NCBI GenBank assembly: GCA_049653045.1
Contig: JBASFN010000180.1
Coordinates: 1-26,890 of the forward strand
DNA from: UBA7657 sp049653045
GTDB taxonomy: Bacteria; Pseudomonadota; Alphaproteobacteria; Micavibrionales; Micavibrionaceae
Direction: 5' to 3'
Length of the DNA stretch: 26,890 nucleotides
Within the stretch, counting starts at the first letter, position 1. Each line of letters starts with the position of its first letter. Positions 8,034 through 15,834 of the stretch are shown here, piece by piece. A program made the translations under genes and the position numbers. The notes below the pieces were generated by a model, which saw nothing but the letters and a program-made list of their open reading frames with translations, made no database searches and was not told the DNA's origin.

Positions 8034-8062
8034 TTGACACCCGTTATCCACCTACCCATAGT
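8034..8062 (+). promoter_or_regulatory. Sigma70-type promoter of thiOSG
   Basis: TTGACA (8034-8039), a 17-bp spacer and CATAGT (8057-8062). The predicted leader before the thiO start at 8097 is only about 28 nt, too short for a TPP riboswitch. Confidence 0.6.
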
Positions 8063-8096
8063 GCCGTTATTCAGAATACCCCGGCGGATAGGAAAA

Positions 8097-9155
8097 ATGG
8101 ATCAGTTTATGGGTGAAATAGGCGTGATAGGAGCCGGAATTATGGGTCTTACCACTGCCCATGCCCTTAAAAACCGGGGTACAAACACTCTTGCCTGTTT
8201 GACCGAAAAAGGAGCGCACAGCCCGCCTGGCTGCGCTAGTCTGATGGCGGGGGGGATGTTGTCTCCGCTCAGTGAAATCGAAAATCTGGACATCGCCACC
8301 CTTAAGGCGGCGCAGGTTGGTATGGAATTCTGGAAAAGTTTACCGCAAGACAAAACCGGATTTTCCAAAACCGGAAGTTTGCTGGTCGCGCATAATCAAG
8401 ATGATTACATGCTGGAGAGATTCAAGAAAAAACTATCCGCACACAAGGGATGGAGCAACGTAAATAAAAATGAACTGGCCGTTCTGGAACCGGCACTGGC
8501 TGTCAATTTTTCCAAAGCCATATTTATACCGGACGAGGCCTTTGTAAACCCCGCGCAAGTCATGCGTGCATTAGCCAGTGAAGTTGCTCCGCAAATCGTG
8601 GACAAGATTGATGTAGACCAGTGCAGGAATAAATTTGACTGGGTTATTGATTGCCGAGGTTTTGGCGCGGCCAAGGACGACCCGGACTTACGCGGCGTCA
8701 AAGGCGAGGCCGTCATTGTCCGAAACAAGGATATGGATTTAAAACGACCTGTGCGCCTGATGCACCCGCGCTATCCTTTTTATATTGTGCCGCGCCCCGG
8801 CCATGAATTTATGATCGGGGCAACCGTGATTGAATCGGCGGATGATACAACGACATTAAAATCGGTGATGGAGTTACTTAGCGCGGCATATAGTTTTCAC
8901 CCGTCATTTGGCGAGGCGGAAATTATCTCGATTATGGCGGGAATCCGCCCCGCCTATCCGGATAATCTGCCGCGCATTACGGTGGATGGAAACATCATCC
9001 GGTGCAATGGGTTGTTCCGGCATGGTTATCTGCTCGCTCCGGTGATGGCACAATGCGTAGCGGATTATATCGCAGGCAAAAAAAATGAATTCATGCCTTT
9101 ATTTTTAAGAGAGAAAAATGATAACGATCAACGGCGAACAAAAACCGCTTGGTAA
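8097..9155 (+). CDS. thiO: Glycine oxidase ThiO (thiamine thiazole synthesis)
   Basis: 352 aa FAD-dependent amine oxidase of the DAO family. The dinucleotide motif GVIGAGIMG is at residues 9-17, and the C-terminal FAD-binding segment includes IMAGIRPAYPDNLPRI and NGLFRHGYLLAP. ThiO oxidises glycine to iminoacetate (dehydroglycine), the nitrogen and carbon donor used by ThiG. The start at 8097 follows GGATAGG at short spacing and agrees with the usual N-terminus; an upstream in-frame ATG at 8007 would add 30 residues unlike the family and would include the promoter. The 3' end overlaps thiS by 38 bp. The glycine-oxidase route, rather than ThiH, implies an aerobic organism. Confidence 0.92.
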   Translation: MDQFMGEIGVIGAGIMGLTTAHALKNRGTNTLACLTEKGAHSPPGCASLMAGGMLSPLSEIENLDIATLKAAQVGMEFWKSLPQDKTGFSKTGSLLVAHNQDDYMLERFKKKLSAHKGWSNVNKNELAVLEPALAVNFSKAIFIPDEAFVNPAQVMRALASEVAPQIVDKIDVDQCRNKFDWVIDCRGFGAAKDDPDLRGVKGEAVIVRNKDMDLKRPVRLMHPRYPFYIVPRPGHEFMIGATVIESADDTTTLKSVMELLSAAYSFHPSFGEAEIISIMAGIRPAYPDNLPRITVDGNIIRCNGLFRHGYLLAPVMAQCVADYIAGKKNEFMPLFLREKNDNDQRRTKTAW

Positions 9156-9315
9156 TGGGCGCAGCATTGCTGATGTTCTGGAGGAAAACGGCTATGGCGG
9201 CAAGCTGGTGGCCGTGGCGCGAAATGGCGAATTTGTGCCGCGCACGTTGCACGCCAATACAAATCTTGAGGTCGGCGATGAACTGGAAATTGTTGCGCCG
9301 ATGCAGGGGGGGTAA
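9118..9315 (+). CDS. thiS: Sulfur carrier protein ThiS
   Basis: 65 aa ubiquitin-like protein (MITINGEQ, then ELEIVAPMQGG) ending in the diagnostic Gly-Gly. That tail is adenylated and converted to a thiocarboxylate, and delivers sulfur to ThiG. It starts within the end of thiO (38-bp overlap) and its stop overlaps the thiG start by one base (TAATG), so the three genes form one coupled operon. Length and tail are normal. Confidence 0.95.
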   Translation: MITINGEQKPLGNGRSIADVLEENGYGGKLVAVARNGEFVPRTLHANTNLEVGDELEIVAPMQGG

Positions 9316-10118
9316 TGGATGAATCTCTGAAGATCGGGGGCGTTGCCCTTCAATCCCGCCTGTTTTTAGGCACGGCCGGATACCCATCGCCGGATATATT
9401 GCGTCAATGTATTGAGGCCGCGCATCCCGGATTGATAACCGTGTCTCTGCGCCGGGAAAGTGCCGCCGGAAAAGGTCAGAAATTCTGGGACATCTTGAAA
9501 GGATTTAACACGCCTGTCTTGCCGAACACCGCCGGGTGTTTCAGCGCGAAAGAAGCCATCACCACCGCCGAAATGGCGCGGGAAGTTTTTGAAACAAACT
9601 GGATCAAGCTTGAAGTGATCGCCGACGATTATACTTTGGCGCCGGAGCCGAAAGGATTGCTCGAGGCGGCATCAAGTTTGATCGCACGAGGGTTTCAGGT
9701 TTTTCCTTACATGACCGAGGATGCCGGGCTGGCGGCGCAACTGGTCGAGGCCGGATGCGATATTTTAATGCCATGGGGCGCACCGATTGGCTCAGGCCGG
9801 GGGCTTGATAATCCTCCGGGGCTGACAATGCTGCGGGAAAAATTTACTGATAAAATTCTGGTCGTGGATGCAGGGCTGGGCGCGCCCAGCCATGCGGCGG
9901 CGGCGATGGAATTGGGTTATGACGCGGTTTTACTGAATACGGCGGTGGCTAAGGCTGTTGACCCCGTGCGGATGGCGGCGGCGTTTGCCCAATCTATCGC
10001 GGCAGGGCGCGAGGCTTGGTTGTCGGGCATTATCGCGCCGCAGGAAACAGCGAGAGCCTCAACCCCGATGATTGATCGCCCGTTCTGGCATCAACACGAA
10101 TATAAATCCAAAGGTTGA
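9315..10118 (+). CDS. thiG: Thiazole synthase ThiG
   Basis: 267 aa TIM-barrel enzyme that joins DXP, dehydroglycine and the ThiS thiocarboxylate to make the thiazole phosphate moiety. Lys98 in NWIKLEVI corresponds to the Schiff-base lysine. Phosphate-binding segments LMPWGAPIGSGRGL and VDAGLGAPSHAA are present, as is the conserved LLNTAVAKA. No thiE or thiC adjoins it: the next gene is unrelated and has its own promoter, so the remaining thiamine genes must be elsewhere. Confidence 0.95.
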   Translation: MDESLKIGGVALQSRLFLGTAGYPSPDILRQCIEAAHPGLITVSLRRESAAGKGQKFWDILKGFNTPVLPNTAGCFSAKEAITTAEMAREVFETNWIKLEVIADDYTLAPEPKGLLEAASSLIARGFQVFPYMTEDAGLAAQLVEAGCDILMPWGAPIGSGRGLDNPPGLTMLREKFTDKILVVDAGLGAPSHAAAAMELGYDAVLLNTAVAKAVDPVRMAAAFAQSIAAGREAWLSGIIAPQETARASTPMIDRPFWHQHEYKSKG

Positions 10119-10142
10119 CGAAACAGAAATTTTGCCTAGCTT
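10115..10142 (+). promoter_or_regulatory. Possible promoter of the AhpD-like gene
   Basis: TTGACG (10115-10120) overlaps the thiG stop codon and is followed after 16 bp by TAGCTT (10137-10142), a weak -10. The AhpD-like start is at 10174. Confidence 0.35.
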
Positions 10143-10173
10143 AGTTGTGTCACAATCAAAAAGGAGATTTAAT

Positions 10174-10734
10174 ATGTCACATGCCCCCCGTATCAAGCCG
10201 CTCGACCCCGCAACTGTTGAGGGAAAAGCAAAAGAAATGCTGGATGGTATTCAGGCTAAGCTTGGTGCTGTACCAAATATTTTCAAAACCTTTGCCCATT
10301 CCCCGGCGGTGTTTGAAGTCTATCTCGGCCAATCGGCGGCCTTGAACAAATCATCCCTCAGCCCCGCATTGCGCGAACAAATTGCCCTGACGGTTGCCGG
10401 GATCAATTCGTGCGATTATTGCGCATCCGCCCACACCGTCATCGGTCGGAAATCCGGCGTGCCTGAGGATGAACTCCCGGCGGCGTTGGAGGGAAAATCA
10501 AAGGACAAACATGCACAAGCTGCGCTGACCTTTGCTAGTAGAATTCTTGAAACCAACGGCAATGTTTCCGACGGTGAAGTCAAAGCTGTTCGGGATGCCG
10601 GGTTTAACGATGCCGCAATTCTTGAGATTATTGCTACGGTAACGTTCAATATCTTTACGAATTACATCAACCATATTGCAGGAACGGAAATCGATTTCCC
10701 CATGGTTGAAGCCAAAAAGAAAAAGGCGGCATAA
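10174..10734 (+). CDS. AhpD-like carboxymuconolactone decarboxylase-family protein
   Basis: 186 aa helical protein with the redox motif Cys80-x-x-Cys83-x-x-x-His87 (SCDYCASAH), the signature of AhpD-type peroxidase-related proteins. Upstream, LGAVPNIFKTFAHSP and LREQIALTVAGINSC are typical of the family. These proteins use the cysteine pair for thiol-based peroxide reduction or related redox chemistry; the substrate here is unknown. Start at 10174 is set by AAGGAG 7 nt upstream. The lysine-rich tail (EAKKKKAA) is unremarkable. A strong terminator follows. Confidence 0.85.
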   Translation: MSHAPRIKPLDPATVEGKAKEMLDGIQAKLGAVPNIFKTFAHSPAVFEVYLGQSAALNKSSLSPALREQIALTVAGINSCDYCASAHTVIGRKSGVPEDELPAALEGKSKDKHAQAALTFASRILETNGNVSDGEVKAVRDAGFNDAAILEIIATVTFNIFTNYINHIAGTEIDFPMVEAKKKKAA

Positions 10735-10756
10735 TTATATTTTAATCATGCTGCAT

Positions 10757-10789
10757 ATAAAAAGGCCGGGATTCGTTCCGGCCTTTTTT
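10757..10789. terminator. Bidirectional intrinsic terminator
   Basis: GGCCGG (10764-10769) pairs with CCGGCC (10778-10783), flanked by an A-run on the left and a T-run on the right, so it works on both strands. It separates the AhpD-like gene (plus) from the convergent small gene (minus). Confidence 0.9.
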
Positions 10790-10812
10790 CAATCCGAAAT
10801 CCTGTGTGGCGA

Positions 10813-10995
10813 TTAAGCGGCGACGCGATTTTCTTTTTCGGTTGTTTTCCGGCCAAACAATTTCCGCATGAAGGAGGGCTTCTCTTGAACGGGTTCTTCC
10901 TTCACCAGATCCTTAAAGGAAACTTTTTTGCTGATGCGCTCGATCTCGTCGGGAACGAACATAACGCCGCCACTGGCTGTGCTGAATGCTCTCAT
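10813..10995 (-). CDS. Small unknown protein, 60 aa
   Basis: 60 aa starting MRAFSTASGGVMFVPDEIER, with a charged C-terminal half ending TTEKENRVAA. GGAAG lies 7 nt upstream of the ATG at 10995; an earlier in-frame start adds 20 residues without such a site. The gene ends just before the bidirectional terminator, which supports it as a real transcript. No signal peptide or membrane helix. No family recognised. Confidence 0.6.
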   Translation of the reverse strand: MRAFSTASGGVMFVPDEIERISKKVSFKDLVKEEPVQEKPSFMRKLFGRKTTEKENRVAA

Positions 10996-11136
10996 GGTGT
11001 TTCTTCCATCTGTCAGTAGATCAACGCAGAGCCACATCATACTAAAATGCAGCAAAGACCGGAAACTTATTGTGTGCTGCGCCGCGAAAGACCGCTCTCG
11101 CCGGAATGTGTTTGGTTGTGCTATGCTGCGGAAATC

Positions 11137-12822
11137 ATGGGTTTACGACGCAAAAAAATTGCACTCCATCCGTTTCGTCCCCGGCTTTTAAATAGCCTGC
11201 GGTCGTATGATCGGTCGGATTTTCTGGCTGATCTGATGGCTGGAATCACGGTTGGAGTCGTGGCACTTCCTCTGGCCATGGCGTTTGCGATTGCCTCGGG
11301 ATTAAAACCCGAAGCCGGGATTTTTACCGCTATTATTGCGGGGTTCATCATCTCGGCCTGCGGCGGATCAAAAGTGCAGATTGGCGGGCCGGCGGGCGCA
11401 TTCATTGTCGTCGTCTATAGCATTATCGAGCGTTACGGTTTGGACGGCCTTTTGATTTCAACGCTTGTATCCGGAATGCTGTTATTTGCCATGGGTCTTT
11501 TTCGCCTTGGGACATTGGTGCGGTTTGTTCCGGTGTCCATCGTCATTGGCTTTACAAACGGCATCGCCGTCTTGATCGCCCTGTCGCAGGTTAAAGATTT
11601 TTTGGGGCTGAAGATCGCCAACCTCCCGTCCGATTTTTTCCCAAAAATGACGGCGATTATCGAGCATTTGCCGGGTTTTGATGCCGCAACACTCCTTATT
11701 GGCCTGTCCTGCTTTGTCATTGTTTTTTTCTGGCCAAAAATCGCTGGACGCTTAACCGGATCGATGGCGCGTCTGTCTGTTGTTCCGGGTAGTATTTTCG
11801 CGCTTGCCTTTGGCACGTTTATAACGTGGTTTTTTGGTCTTGATATTGAGACCATCGGTTCGCGTTTTGGCGGTCTGCCGCAATCGCTGCCGTCTTTGAC
11901 TATCCCTGATCTCGACTTTTCTACGCTGCAGCATTTATTGCCGCCGATTATGACGATCACAATGCTGGGGGCGATTGAATCCCTGCTTTGTGCGCGGGTG
12001 GCCGATTCCCTTGCCGATGATCGCCATGACCCCAATCAGGAATTGATGGCGCAGGGAATGGCCAACATCGCCGCGCCTCTTTTTGGCGGTTATTGCGCGA
12101 CGGGAACAATCGCCCGCACCGTGACCAATATTAAATCGGGGGCACGCTCGCCGATTTCCGGCATCATTCATGCGATTGTTCTGCTGCTGATTATTCTTCT
12201 TGCTGCGCCTCTTGCTGAGAATATTCCCTTAACGGCTCTCGCGGCCATTCTTCTCAATGTTGCGTGGAACATGGGCGAATGGCATGAATTTGTTCGTATG
12301 CGGCATTTTTCAAATAGTTACCGCATTGTCGTTTTGGCCACATTTTTGCTGACCGTTATCATCGACCTGACCGTGGCGATGGAGGTGGGCTTGATTTTGG
12401 CCTGTCTGTTTTTCATCCGGCGCGTGTCGGAGCTAACGCGCCTTGAGCCTGTGCTGGAATTGGAAGGGGCTGCCGCGCCCGGCCTCGGGAAAAACATTGA
12501 GGCTTACCGTGTTTATGGCTCGCTGTTTTTTGGGGCGGCGGTTAAGCTAGAGGAATTGATGGATACCTCCCGACCGACACCAAAAATTTTAATCCTCGAT
12601 ATGGCGAATATGCTGAACATGGACACGACCGGCATTGAAGCTCTTGAAAATTTACATAAATATATCACAAAGCGCAATGGACGCCTGCTGCTCAGCCGTG
12701 TTCCGGCACATCCTGCGGCACTGCTCAGACGATCCGGCTTTATCACAACCCTCGGCGAGGATTTTATTGTCGGCGATCTGCATGAGGCTCTGAAAAAAGG
12801 GCAGGTGCTGGCCGACCAGTAG
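11137..12822 (+). CDS. SulP-family anion transporter with C-terminal STAS domain
   Basis: 561 aa. The membrane domain (about residues 30-440) carries the SulP signature ADLMAGITVGVVALPLAMAF, followed by many hydrophobic helices and GGPAGAFIVVV. The cytoplasmic STAS domain (about 452-552) includes ILDMANMLNMDTTGIEAL. SulP proteins carry sulfate, bicarbonate, dicarboxylates or other anions; the substrate cannot be read from the sequence and no carbonic anhydrase gene adjoins. The start at 11137 fits the family N-terminus; an in-frame ATG at 11047 would add 30 residues of poor quality and run into the upstream region of the divergent small gene. tRNA-Pro follows. Confidence 0.88.
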   Translation: MGLRRKKIALHPFRPRLLNSLRSYDRSDFLADLMAGITVGVVALPLAMAFAIASGLKPEAGIFTAIIAGFIISACGGSKVQIGGPAGAFIVVVYSIIERYGLDGLLISTLVSGMLLFAMGLFRLGTLVRFVPVSIVIGFTNGIAVLIALSQVKDFLGLKIANLPSDFFPKMTAIIEHLPGFDAATLLIGLSCFVIVFFWPKIAGRLTGSMARLSVVPGSIFALAFGTFITWFFGLDIETIGSRFGGLPQSLPSLTIPDLDFSTLQHLLPPIMTITMLGAIESLLCARVADSLADDRHDPNQELMAQGMANIAAPLFGGYCATGTIARTVTNIKSGARSPISGIIHAIVLLLIILLAAPLAENIPLTALAAILLNVAWNMGEWHEFVRMRHFSNSYRIVVLATFLLTVIIDLTVAMEVGLILACLFFIRRVSELTRLEPVLELEGAAAPGLGKNIEAYRVYGSLFFGAAVKLEELMDTSRPTPKILILDMANMLNMDTTGIEALENLHKYITKRNGRLLLSRVPAHPAALLRRSGFITTLGEDFIVGDLHEALKKGQVLADQ

Positions 12823-12826
12823 AGAC

Positions 12827-12856
12827 TTGCACTATTCGTGGTTTTGGCATTATAAA
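12827..12856 (+). promoter_or_regulatory. Promoter of tRNA-Pro
   Basis: TTGCAC (12827-12832) and TATAAA (12851-12856) with an 18-bp spacer, 20 bp before the tRNA start. Confidence 0.55.
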
Positions 12857-12875
12857 ATCCCCGTCTTTCCCATGT

Positions 12876-12952
12876 CGGGGCGTGGCGCAGCCTGGTAGCG
12901 CGCTTGCTTCGGGAGCAAGAGGCCGGAGGTTCAAATCCTCTCGCCCCGACCA
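12876..12952 (+). tRNA. tRNA-Pro (anticodon CGG)
   Basis: 77 nt with encoded CCA. The acceptor stem CGGGGCG pairs with CGCCCCG, the anticodon stem-loop is CTTGC-TTCGGGA-GCAAG with anticodon CGG, and the T-loop is GTTCAAATC. All stems close. Confidence 0.97.
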
Positions 12953-13021
12953 TTAAATTCTGGAGTCATTTCAAGGGCTTCATGGGTTTAGGCTCAAATC
13001 AGAAAATCTCCATGAACCCAA

Positions 13022-13043
13022 CCTGATGCAATCCTGATGCAAT
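13022..13043. repeat. Perfect 11-bp tandem duplication
   Basis: CCTGATGCAAT occurs twice back to back, 70 bp after tRNA-Pro. Just beyond, ACACATG repeats at 13053-13059 and 13063-13069. It could be slippage, or a scar from an element once inserted at the tRNA. Confidence 0.6.
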
Positions 13044-13060
13044 TAGGTGGTAACACATGG

Positions 13061-14248
13061 CTACACATGTTGGCCGGCGGCATATCCTGAAGACCATGCC
13101 CATTGAAAATTAAAGCCACCGAGATGGCCTGTAACATCAACAACCTCGCCGATAAAAAACAGACCGGGGTTTTTGTTGGATTGCATCGTTTGTGAAGACA
13201 GCTCGCGCGTATCGACTCCGCCCAGCGTTACTTCCGCCGTTCTGTAGCCTTCGGTGCCAGTCGGTATAATGCGCCAGTCATTCACGGCACTTGCTATTTC
13301 TTCCAGTTTTGCCTGGGGCAGGGAGCCTAGTGGCCCCTCGGCGCTACAATCATCGCAAATGCTTTGCGCGAGACGCTTTGGTAAAATATCGGCTAGCACA
13401 TTATTAATGTGCTGCTTGGGCTGTGTTTGTTTCTTTTCTTTCAGGTAAAGGGAAGTATTGGTTTTGGGCGCCATGTTCACGGCGATTTCCTCGTTATCCT
13501 GCCAGTATGATGAAATTTGCAGGATGGAAGGGCCGCTGAGGCCTCGGTGCGTGAAGAGCAATCCCTCATTAAATATTGTTTTGTTAAAGCGTACATCGGC
13601 TTCGACGGAAAGACCGGAGAGAGATTTGCATTTCTCTAGCATGCCGCCATCAAAGGTAAGCGGTACAAGCCCGGCACGTGGCGTAATCACATTAATTCCG
13701 AATTTTTTGGCGAGTTCGTAGCCGAAATTGGTGGCTCCTATTTTTGGGATCGATAATCCGCCGGTTGCAATCACAAGGGAAGTGCAAGTTTGTTCGCCGC
13801 GGCTTGTTTTTACTGTGTAGCCACCGGAGGCGGGTTCAATATCAAAAATTTTTGTGTTCGGATCCAGCTTTACTCCTGCGCTCCGCGCTTCAGTCAGAAG
13901 CATATTGATAATTTGTGTAGAGGAGTCATCGCAGAACAGTTGTCCCAGTTTTTTCTCATGGAAATTTATTCCATGTTGTTTTACGAGGGTGATAAAATCT
14001 TCCGGCATATATCTGCTGAGGGCCGATTTACAAAAATGCGGATTTTGCGAGAGGAAACAATCGGGGCGCGTATGAATATTGGTAAAATTGCATCTTCCGC
14101 CGCCTGAGATGCGTATTTTCGTGGCGATTTCCTCCATATGGTCGATTAGCCATACGCGGCGTCCTCGTTTTCCGGCTTCAATCGCGCACATAAAGCCGGC
14201 AGCGCCGGCTCCAATAATGATAACGTCGTATGCTTGGTGTGTGCTCAT
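13061..14248 (-). CDS. YhiN/HI0933-family FAD flavoprotein
   Basis: 395 aa. The N-terminal dinucleotide-binding motif is IIIGAGAAGFMCAIEAGKRG (about 10-29), the family hallmark SGGGRCNFTN follows at about 48-57, and the C-terminal FAD segment is GEVVDVTGHLGGFNFQWAWS. This family of NAD(P)/FAD-dependent oxidoreductases is widespread; most members have no settled substrate, though some gut homologues act in bile-acid dehydroxylation. The start lacks a strong Shine-Dalgarno (AGGAA about 12 nt upstream) but fits the family length. It stands alone, between tRNA-Pro and the mtn operon. Confidence 0.88.
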   Translation of the reverse strand: MSTHQAYDVIIIGAGAAGFMCAIEAGKRGRRVWLIDHMEEIATKIRISGGGRCNFTNIHTRPDCFLSQNPHFCKSALSRYMPEDFITLVKQHGINFHEKKLGQLFCDDSSTQIINMLLTEARSAGVKLDPNTKIFDIEPASGGYTVKTSRGEQTCTSLVIATGGLSIPKIGATNFGYELAKKFGINVITPRAGLVPLTFDGGMLEKCKSLSGLSVEADVRFNKTIFNEGLLFTHRGLSGPSILQISSYWQDNEEIAVNMAPKTNTSLYLKEKKQTQPKQHINNVLADILPKRLAQSICDDCSAEGPLGSLPQAKLEEIASAVNDWRIIPTGTEGYRTAEVTLGGVDTRELSSQTMQSNKNPGLFFIGEVVDVTGHLGGFNFQWAWSSGYAAGQHV

Positions 14249-14430
14249 AGTCTTATTGATTTCCTGAAGAATCGTATCAATGTTTTTATGAATGTAATCT
14301 AATTAAGATAAGATTAGGGTATAGGCAGGTGCGAACCTGCGTTTGGCAAACAGAAAAAGTGCCTCAAGAGAAAATCGGGGTGAAGTGAACGGAGAAAAAA
14401 TTTCTCCTTGTTTGGCGGAAAAATAGGCGC

Positions 14431-14459
14431 AAAAAAGCCCGTATTTCGCGGGCAAAAAA
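14431..14459 (-). terminator. Orphan intrinsic terminator facing left
   Basis: On the minus strand GCCCG (14453-14449) pairs with CGGGC (14441-14437) around a 7-base loop, followed by TTTTTT. No minus-strand gene lies to its right before the dinB-type gene at 18844, so it must end a short unannotated transcript or block antisense transcription toward the flavoprotein gene. Confidence 0.65.
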
Positions 14460-14516
14460 CGTCATTTTCTCATTGTTTTTCAATGGCTGGGCTAGATGGT
14501 TGTGTGGGCAGTCGGC

Positions 14517-14525
14517 TGATAAAAT
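14517..14525 (+). promoter_or_regulatory. Extended -10 promoter candidate for the mtn operon
   Basis: TGATAAAAT contains the extended -10 TGN followed by TAAAAT. The -35 region is poor. The predicted leader to mtnB is about 80 nt. Confidence 0.4.
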
Positions 14526-14611
14526 TGCTTCTTATGCAAGACGAAAAGGAATGTTGCCTGATCCCCGTCGGGGTGGGTAGTATGTCATAAATTCGCAAAC
14601 AGGAAGCTGAC

Positions 14612-15271
14612 ATGACCAGCCAAACGCCTTACAAAGCTTTACCTTTCGGTGGGTGTGTGACCCGCGATCAAGCCGTCGTACAGATTATTGACGCCGGAAA
14701 ATTTCTTGATAGTCGGGGGTTGGCTCCGGCGACAAGTGGTAACTATTCGATTCGGTTATCCGATGGCACTATAGTGATTACGGTATCGGGGGCACATAAG
14801 GGGCGTCTCATAAGCTCAGATATTATGATAATAGATTCTTCCGGAAAGCCTTTGGAGGACAAAGTTCCCTCGGCGGAGACACTGCTGCATACCCAAATCT
14901 ATGATCTGTTGCCCGATGTAAATGCTATTTTGCATGTTCATTCGATGCCCGGAGTGGTTTTGACGCGTCTGCGTGAGGAGGGGGCTGTTATGCTCACTGG
15001 CTATGAAATGCTGAAGGCTTTTCCCGGCATTGATACACATGAAGTCAGTATTTCTATTCCGGTTGTCGGTAATTCGCAGGACATGGATGTCATCAGTCAA
15101 TCCTTGAATGGAAAAATTAGAAAGGGTGTTCCAGCCTATATCATCCGTGATCATGGGTTTTATGTTTGGGGAAAGGATATGTCTGAGGCCGAGCGCATTG
15201 CCGAGGCACTGGAATATCTTTTAAGCTGCGAAATGGAAATAATGAAAATCAAGGGAGGCGGAAAAGCATGA
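14612..15271 (+). CDS. mtnB: Methylthioribulose-1-phosphate dehydratase MtnB
   Basis: 219 aa class II aldolase/adducin fold. Zinc ligands are His108 and His110 (ILHVHS) and His181 (IIRDHGFYVWG), and the PSAETLLH segment has the catalytic glutamate. RGLAPATSGNYS (36-47) is the family motif. The enzyme dehydrates methylthioribulose-1-phosphate to diketo-methylthiopentyl-1-phosphate. AGGAAG lies 5 nt before the ATG. First gene of mtnBDCKA; its end overlaps mtnD by ATGA. The assignment is supported by the operon, since aldolase-family members are otherwise hard to separate. Confidence 0.93.
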   Translation: MTSQTPYKALPFGGCVTRDQAVVQIIDAGKFLDSRGLAPATSGNYSIRLSDGTIVITVSGAHKGRLISSDIMIIDSSGKPLEDKVPSAETLLHTQIYDLLPDVNAILHVHSMPGVVLTRLREEGAVMLTGYEMLKAFPGIDTHEVSISIPVVGNSQDMDVISQSLNGKIRKGVPAYIIRDHGFYVWGKDMSEAERIAEALEYLLSCEMEIMKIKGGGKA

Positions 15272-15834
15272 GCCGTTTGACAGTGTATCCGGATAGTAAT
15301 CCTGGCAAGATTGATCTCGATACAGTCGATAGCACTGCCATTGTTCAGTCACTGAATGCGATCGGAGTGCGGTTTGAGCGTTGGGAAGCTATGCAGGAAT
15401 TTGCACTGGATGCAGGTGATGCGGCCATTATAGAGGCCTATGGCGCGGACATAGATCGCATCAAAATGGAGGGCGGATACCAGACGGTTGATATATTACG
15501 TGTTAATGCCGCTACACCTGACAAGCCAGCCATTCGCGCGAAATTCTTGAACGAGCATACGCATGACGAGGATGAAGTGCGATTTTTTGTCGAAGGGGCG
15601 GGGGTGTTTTACCTGCGCACAGGCGGCAGGGTTTATATGACCCTCTGTGAGCGTGGCGATCTTATCAGTGTTCCGGCGGGCGTAACCCATTGGTTCGATA
15701 TGGGGTTGGAGCCGGATATTACTGCTATTCGTTTTTTCAACAATAAGGAAGGCTGGGTTCCGCATTTCACAGGCGACAAAATCGCCGACGAATTTCCCAA
15801 ATTTGACAAAAGTTATAGGACAAAGGCGGCATGA
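15268..15834 (+). CDS. mtnD: Acireductone dioxygenase MtnD
   Basis: 188 aa cupin. The metal site is complete: His97, His99 and Glu103 in EHTHDEDE, plus His141 in GVTHWFDMG. It cleaves acireductone with O2. With Fe2+ the products are 2-keto-4-methylthiobutyrate and formate; with Ni2+ the off-pathway products include CO. Which metal is used cannot be read from the sequence. It overlaps both neighbours by ATGA. Confidence 0.95.
   Translation: MSRLTVYPDSNPGKIDLDTVDSTAIVQSLNAIGVRFERWEAMQEFALDAGDAAIIEAYGADIDRIKMEGGYQTVDILRVNAATPDKPAIRAKFLNEHTHDEDEVRFFVEGAGVFYLRTGGRVYMTLCERGDLISVPAGVTHWFDMGLEPDITAIRFFNNKEGWVPHFTGDKIADEFPKFDKSYRTKAA

Larger units (their letters stand above)
14249..14611. other. Intergenic region between the flavoprotein gene and the mtn operon
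   Basis: 363 bp without a gene. It holds the inverted pair TAATCT/AGATTA (14295-14300, 14311-14316), a stem GCAGGT-gcga-ACCTGC (14325-14340), a stem GGAGAAA/TTTCTCC (14391-14407) followed by TTGTTT, a minus-strand terminator (14431-14459) and an extended -10 promoter (14517-14525). I see no SAM-I or SAM-II riboswitch signature ahead of mtnB. Confidence 0.6.

Noticed and set aside
7948..8096. TPP riboswitch ahead of thiO
   Set aside because: The conserved CTGAGA and ACCTGATC-type segments are absent and the promoter leaves only about 28 nt of leader.
11433..12035. Long minus-strand ORF opposite the SulP gene
   Set aside because: Basic, low-complexity composition typical of the antisense frame of a membrane protein; no start signals.
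12513..12953. 146-codon minus-strand ORF running from tRNA-Pro into the SulP gene
   Set aside because: Its first part is tRNA antisense and the rest is a shadow of the STAS domain on the other strand.
14460..14611. SAM riboswitch or Shine-Dalgarno-sequestering leader before mtnB
   Set aside because: No SAM-I or SAM-II core is recognisable. The GCTTCTT (14527-14533) pairing with AGGAAGC (14601-14607) would lie at or before the predicted transcription start.
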